A stretch of 64,000 nucleotides of DNA from positions 31,145,986-31,209,985 of the forward strand of contig CM074196.1 in assembly GCA_037179385.1 (NCBI GenBank), written 5' to 3'. Positions 59,337-64,000 of this stretch are shown here, piece after piece. This stretch comes from Holothuria scabra. Its lineage: Eukaryota > Echinodermata > Holothuroidea > Aspidochirotida > Holothuriidae. A program made the position numbers and the translations under genes. The notes beneath the pieces are model-generated. The model was not told the origin of the DNA. It ran no database searches and was given only the letters and a program-made list of their open reading frames with translations. Within the stretch, counting starts at the first letter, position 1, and every line of letters starts with the position of its first letter.

Positions 59337-60616
59337 GTATGTATGAAAGAATTTACATGTACTACAGCCAAAGAGATGACGATATCCATATTCGAATAAC
59401 GAAACGAATTTTGAGCGAAAAAATGCCGTCTTTGAGAGATTTCTTGAAGCTTAAAAAAAAAAGCAAAAATAGCATACATAAATTAAAGACAAAACAACAA
59501 AATATCTTAAGATCTGGAGAAATCACATTTGTTGACTTTTATATAGAACCGAACATAAATGCAGGGAACATTTGATTAGGAAATTGATGTGGAAAAGTTG
59601 ATGTTACGGAAATGAACTCAGTTGAGGTTGATCTGCTCATAAACTGGAAATTAAACTAGTTTGGAGAGCAAATAAGGATTTCCAAGCGACAGGTTGTTAC
59701 CTGCCTGCTCTTTAATGATTTCTTTGTGTTATCTTCCGGGATTTCTTTCAATACAAAGACTGGGATATTGTTCCTTCTCGAATCCTGTCTCACATTTTTT
59801 GAGAACATAAAATTTCCTTCTGAGGCTTCCTTAGACTTAAATACTTGTTGCTTGAATCGACACGGAAGCGCTTTCTGTTCAGGATCAAAAATTCTGAATT
59901 CGAGTTTGTTGATCAGGTCATTCTGACAACGTTCGTAGCATTTAGAACATTCTTTTAAAGGAGTTATGAGTAATGATGCTGTAACTGTCTGTGGTACGTA
60001 TTACGAGAATATACTGTAGTATCGAGCGTTAAATAGGAAGAGAAAAAGGATACATCCACACAAAGGTTTAGTGTATACTTTGCAGCTTGCATTTTCACGA
60101 ATTGTCCAGAACGTTTTCAATTTGCAAGTAAAGTGAAGCGCTCAAATAACACAGTCGGCAAATTGCTAAAAAGTGCAGACGAAATTTCAAGCACTTCAAG
60201 GTTGTAATTTGATTTTAGAAATCTCAAAAATTTGCAATCACTCACTTCCAATCATTTTTTTGTCTTTTAATCAATTGTATTAAGGAGAAAGGACGTTTCT
60301 ATCAAGTCAGGAAAACTTCAAGTTGTTGCTCACATACTAAGACTACAGTTTTGGAATGTTTTAATTTTACTGATGAAATTCGACCTTTTTTCGTTTGTGT
60401 ATATAGTGTAAAGGTCTATGAAGTGTCCAGTGAGATTTCACACCTCGTACTGGCGCTTTATGTGTAAATTTGTGTGTCGAACTTATCTGGCGTGATTAAA
60501 AAGGCAGTTTAATAAAACAAAACGCGAATATCTCATGCATTACATGATGCATAAAAATGGCCAGTCAGTCGTTTCAATCACTAATTTGTTCAATATTTTA
60601 TTTATTAACGTTGAAG

Positions 60617-60763
60617 ATCCCTGCGCTAATGCTGAGTGTGATGAGCTACCCTGTCCAAAGGATGTACAGTATACAATTGGATGCTGCCCACGATGTCCAG
60701 AAGACTGGGGAGTACCACCTTGTGTTTTTAGTGGAACATGTACACAATCAGGACCAACCGTAG
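60617..60763 (+). CDS. 8-cysteine exon a, unit 2
   Basis: 147 bp, phase 1-1, donor accgtag|gtaggc. Differs from exon 1a at five bases, four of them replacing amino acids (His to Pro, Ala to Val, Gly to Ser, Glu to Val). At three of those sites it matches both b exons, which suggests conversion between a and b or derived changes in 1a. Confidence 0.78.
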   Translation: MPALMLSVMSYPVQRMYSIQLDAAHDVQKTGEYHLVFLVEHVHNQDQP

Positions 60764-61257
60764 GTAGGCATCCTTTATTAGATGACATATCAAAAAAAAA
60801 TAGTTTTGACGTAGGCCATTGTTGTTTACAGTTGGGAAGCTGACCTAAGGATCAACGAAATATTTTAAGCTCTAATGACGTCACACAGTTATGAATTTTG
60901 TTGCTCCTCGAAATATACACTTGGAAAACAGAATGACCTTTTAGGTCTTTATACTTCCAGTTACGATCAAGGAAAGTATTCAACTAACCAGACTAAAACA
61001 GTTATCATATAACCACTTTCAGGCGAATTGTCCGACAAAAGACAAAAGAATCCCCCGAAAATTCAAGGTCACTCTTTTGAAAGTTTGGCGAATGATCACA
61101 AATTTGTCCCGATAACATTCCCAAAGTTGCACAACAAGAAAAATTGCTCAAATTCAGTCAAAGCGCGAACATCTCATGTATTTTATGATGCAGAGAAAGG
61201 GCTAGTCAGTCGTTTCAATCACTAATTTGTTCTATATTCCATTTATTAACGTTGAAG

Positions 61258-61404
61258 ATCCCTGCGCCGATGCTGGGTGTGATGAGCTACCCTGTCCAAA
61301 GGATGTACAATATACAATTGGATGCTGCCCACGATGTCCAGAAGACTGGGGAGTGCCACCTTGTGTTTTTAGTGGAACATGTACACAATCAGGACCAACC
61401 GAAG
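61258..61404 (+). CDS. 8-cysteine exon b, unit 2
   Basis: 147 bp, phase 1-1, 641 bp after exon 2a. Differs from 1b by one base visible to me (Glu to Gly in DADAGC). Eight cysteines and CCPRC retained. Confidence 0.78.
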
Positions 61405-61878
61405 GTAGGCGTCCTTTATTAGATGACAAATCAAAAAATTAATTTGACATAGGCCATTGTTGTATACAGTTTGGAAGCTGACCTCAGGATCAACGAAATA
61501 TTTTAAGCTCTAATGACGTCACACAGTTATGAATTTTAGCCACTCGTGGAAATGTACACTTGGAAAAAAGAATGGCCTTTTAGTTCTGTGTACTTCCAGG
61601 TACGATCAAGGAAAATATGCAACTTACCAGTAGACTAAAACAGTTATCATATAATCACTTTCAGGCGAATTGTTTACCAAAAGACAAAAGCATCAGTCGG
61701 AGGTTTAAGGTCACTCATTCTGGACGTTTGGCAAATGGTCACAAATTTGTCCCGATAACATTTCCAAAGTTGCACAACAAGAAAAAATGCTCAAATTTAG
61801 TCACGAATTATTCCCACATAGTTTCGTTAATAAATTGTTTCAATTTTCCTGAAGACGATTAATCTCGCTTCGTCCATG

Positions 61879-61911
61879 CAGGGAGTTGCTAGAGACTCTA
61901 GCAACTCCCTG
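61879..61911. repeat. Near-perfect 33-bp palindrome, unit 2
   Basis: Identical to 57012-57044. Confidence 0.88.
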
Positions 61912-63283
61912 GACCATGCTACCGTCGAATCTGTCCGTAGTACGCGTGCAGTCAGTCAGCCGTCTGGAAACACAATGCATGTGGTAGTTAGCAGGCTTCA
62001 CTCGTTTGAAGATCCAACACAATGCAATTAGACGTGCAGAGTCGAAAGTGATGGGGAAAGTATGTACATATAATTCATAGATAAGTACTTAAACACTGTG
62101 TGATGTAAAGTATTTTCAGTGAATATATAAGGAAAGCAAGAAAGGTACCACTTGAATTTGGAAATATCATTTCTTTCCTTCCCTCAAATGACATTTCAAC
62201 ATATTTTTATCTTGAAGAGGATTAATGTGCAGTTTAAAACTTTTCAAGTGAGCTTTCCCTCCCTCGGTATTCTCAAAAAGCTTATGGAGAAAACTCTAGC
62301 CAAAATTACTCCCTGATAGTCGGTAACTACTAAAAGGAGTTCCTTGTAAATATTCAGCTTTCTAATTTTCTTCAATTGCCAAACTCTGCCATACTCAACT
62401 ACCTAGGACTTTATACACATAATAATTGTTGACGCTTTATACGTTGTGCCCGTTTCTTCAGCGTAGGCTAGGTCGAGTTCGGTTTCTTAGAAAGCATTTC
62501 ACTACGAGTGCTAACGGTGTAAAGATTGCGCAATAACGGTCAAAAATGCGAGGTCTGAATCTAAACTGTATAGATTGGTTTATCTTTCTTTCTTTCCGTT
62601 GCATACCATAGTTACTTTTATTCTAGAGATGAAGCTTACACGGTTTTGTATTTCAAAGTTCACTCACTAAACAGTGCGCATCGTCTCAAATATGGTAAAA
62701 AAGAACCAAGAATCCAAGCCTTTTTGCAACAAAAGCTCTGTAATTCATGTGCTTGTTTAGAAAGGGCTAGAATTTAGGGGCGGTTCGCGCGGTCACATTC
62801 TGCCCCGATCACTTAATGGTGGTCACGCTGACAAAAAATTCGGAAAATTTGGGTGCTTATCGCCCGCCTAGAAAAATGTCTAGCTACGCCAATGCTCTGT
62901 ACATAGTACACTACGGTTAGTACTACAATGCGTAAAGAAGTTGTAACCTATAGAAAAGTAAAGTTGCTGAATGCTGATTGATCAGTAAACTTGTCGTTTG
63001 AAAGAAAATCTTGGAATTCCCCCTTTTGAGTGAATTGTCATCGTTCAGGAACAGAGGTAGGAAATATAATTTTAATGGGTATTTCTTCCAAGCGCTGCAC
63101 TGATTCTTGGTACTGACAGTTTAAGACAGGCCTAAGGTTCGAACTACATGACTTGAAAGCCCCCGACATGTCACACCTCTCAAGCATGACAGCCTTACGG
63201 GTTTTAATATCTCTCTGACATAAAAAATATTCCTGTGTTAAACTGGTGTGGTAACAAGGTTGTACATTTTACATTCACAACAA

Positions 63284-63350
63284 AGTGAGTTAGTAAGTTA
63301 GTTAGTTAGTTATTTAGTCAGTTAATCAGTCAGTCAGTCAGTCAGTCAAT
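63284..63350. repeat. AGTT/CAGT microsatellite, unit 2
   Basis: Expanded version of 58420-58480. Confidence 0.85.
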
Positions 63351-63769
63351 TAATTACAACTACACAGTTAGATTTTAATTCTCCTTCAACTCTGATGAGA
63401 AGTATCGAGTGTTTGGGGCATTGCAAATTTCCATTGTGATGCTGCTATGTATTGTCTTTTCATGTTTTCAATATGTTATAGTAGGAACATGATATTTATA
63501 CTGGTTTTGCAAGAAAATGAAAGTGTTTTAATGATAATTAATGAAGAGGTGTGGAATATTGTAGAAACCTCTGGTTGCAATGGTCTACTTCAGAAATTTA
63601 GAGCATCAGTGTTGGAAATTTTCTTTTCACGGTGTCTATGCTGGATATTTAGTGCATAAATTTTGTTATCCATGTTTACTGTTTATGTGCAAGTTTATTT
63701 CGGTCACCTCTGAAAGCCTTTAGAAATCTTTTCTAATGGAGAAACCAAAGAGCTTGGTTAAATTCATCG

Positions 63770-64000
63770 CGAGTAGCTACCCGAAAATTCGGCCACAACA
63801 ACGAGAGAGACAATAGTTTAAGGTCACGGGGTCAATGGCCTACAGAAGCCGATGCGGGGCGGGCTACGTCCGCTTTTCCGCCCACTCCCGAGGCGCGCAA
63901 ATATGCCCCGATCGATCGGAGCACAACGGTAAAGGGTTAAGTCGTAGGTATGACCCGGTCAGGGCCCGAACTTCCAAACTTTCGAAATCCTGACTGCAAG
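63770..64000 (+). repeat. Start of tandem genomic unit 3
   Basis: Again starts inside the MITE with TTAA at 63937-63940, and contains a GATC duplication (gatcgatcgg) absent from units 1 and 2. It continues into the lead-in of a third Kazal exon, which would be expected about 70 bp beyond the window. Confidence 0.9.

Larger units (their letters stand above)
58890..63769 (+). repeat. Tandem genomic unit 2 (4.88 kb) of the Kazal gene
   Basis: Second complete unit, same order of parts as unit 1. It begins inside the piggyBac-like MITE with no left TIR. The preceding 'gaaaccaaagagcttggtta' is the 3' end of unit 1, and the same junction recurs at 63769/63770. Confidence 0.92.

Overview
This window is eukaryotic, intron-rich, AT-leaning genomic DNA dominated by transposable elements. 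There are no bacterial-type gene blocks, operons, rRNA or recognisable tRNA. Secreted Kazal-type exons, very dense DNA transposons with internal minisatellites, and foldback elements with tandem-repeat arms suggest a marine invertebrate. An echinoderm-like deuterostome is my best guess, but that is low-confidence inference.

Layout. (1) 1-6405: minisatellite fragments, a foldback repeat (787-1124), a MITE, and otherwise unremarkable sequence. (2) 6406-10695: a 4.3-kb non-autonomous hAT element with TIRs and an 8-bp target duplication, carrying a nested minisatellite-bearing Helentron/HINE-like element and a MITE. (3) 13297-30787: a 17.5-kb structure bounded by near-identical inverted arms (about 250 unique bases plus arrays of a 94-bp repeat) and flanked on both sides by the hexamer ACGAAG. 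Near its left arm lies an intact two-exon gene for a DDE integrase-core protein (14458-16547). The rest of the interior is largely younger insertions: two HINE-like elements, a second hAT element with 8-bp target duplications, and MITEs. I read this as a foldback transposon that may still carry its own integrase, and it is the most interesting object here. (4) 31054-39361: an 8.3-kb TIR-bounded candidate element whose ends are long fields of AACGT-type motifs. (5) 42661-53347: three HINE-like elements, one nested in another, with 145-bp minisatellites rich in perfect DR1 nuclear-receptor sites (AGGTCAAAGGTCA). (6) 46786-46960: an isolated coiled-coil-like exon. (7) 54021-64000: tandem 4.87-kb genomic units, two complete and one starting, each holding one Kazal exon and two 8-cysteine exons. 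All six exons are 147 bp and phase 1-1, so each added unit extends the reading frame of a secreted multidomain protein. The unit junctions fall inside a piggyBac-like MITE.

Real coding content is therefore small: one transposon integrase, and part of one plus-strand gene for a repetitive, cysteine-rich, probably secreted Kazal protein. Coordinates of repeat boundaries were read by eye. Those with TSDs or TTAA are precise; others may be off by tens of bases.
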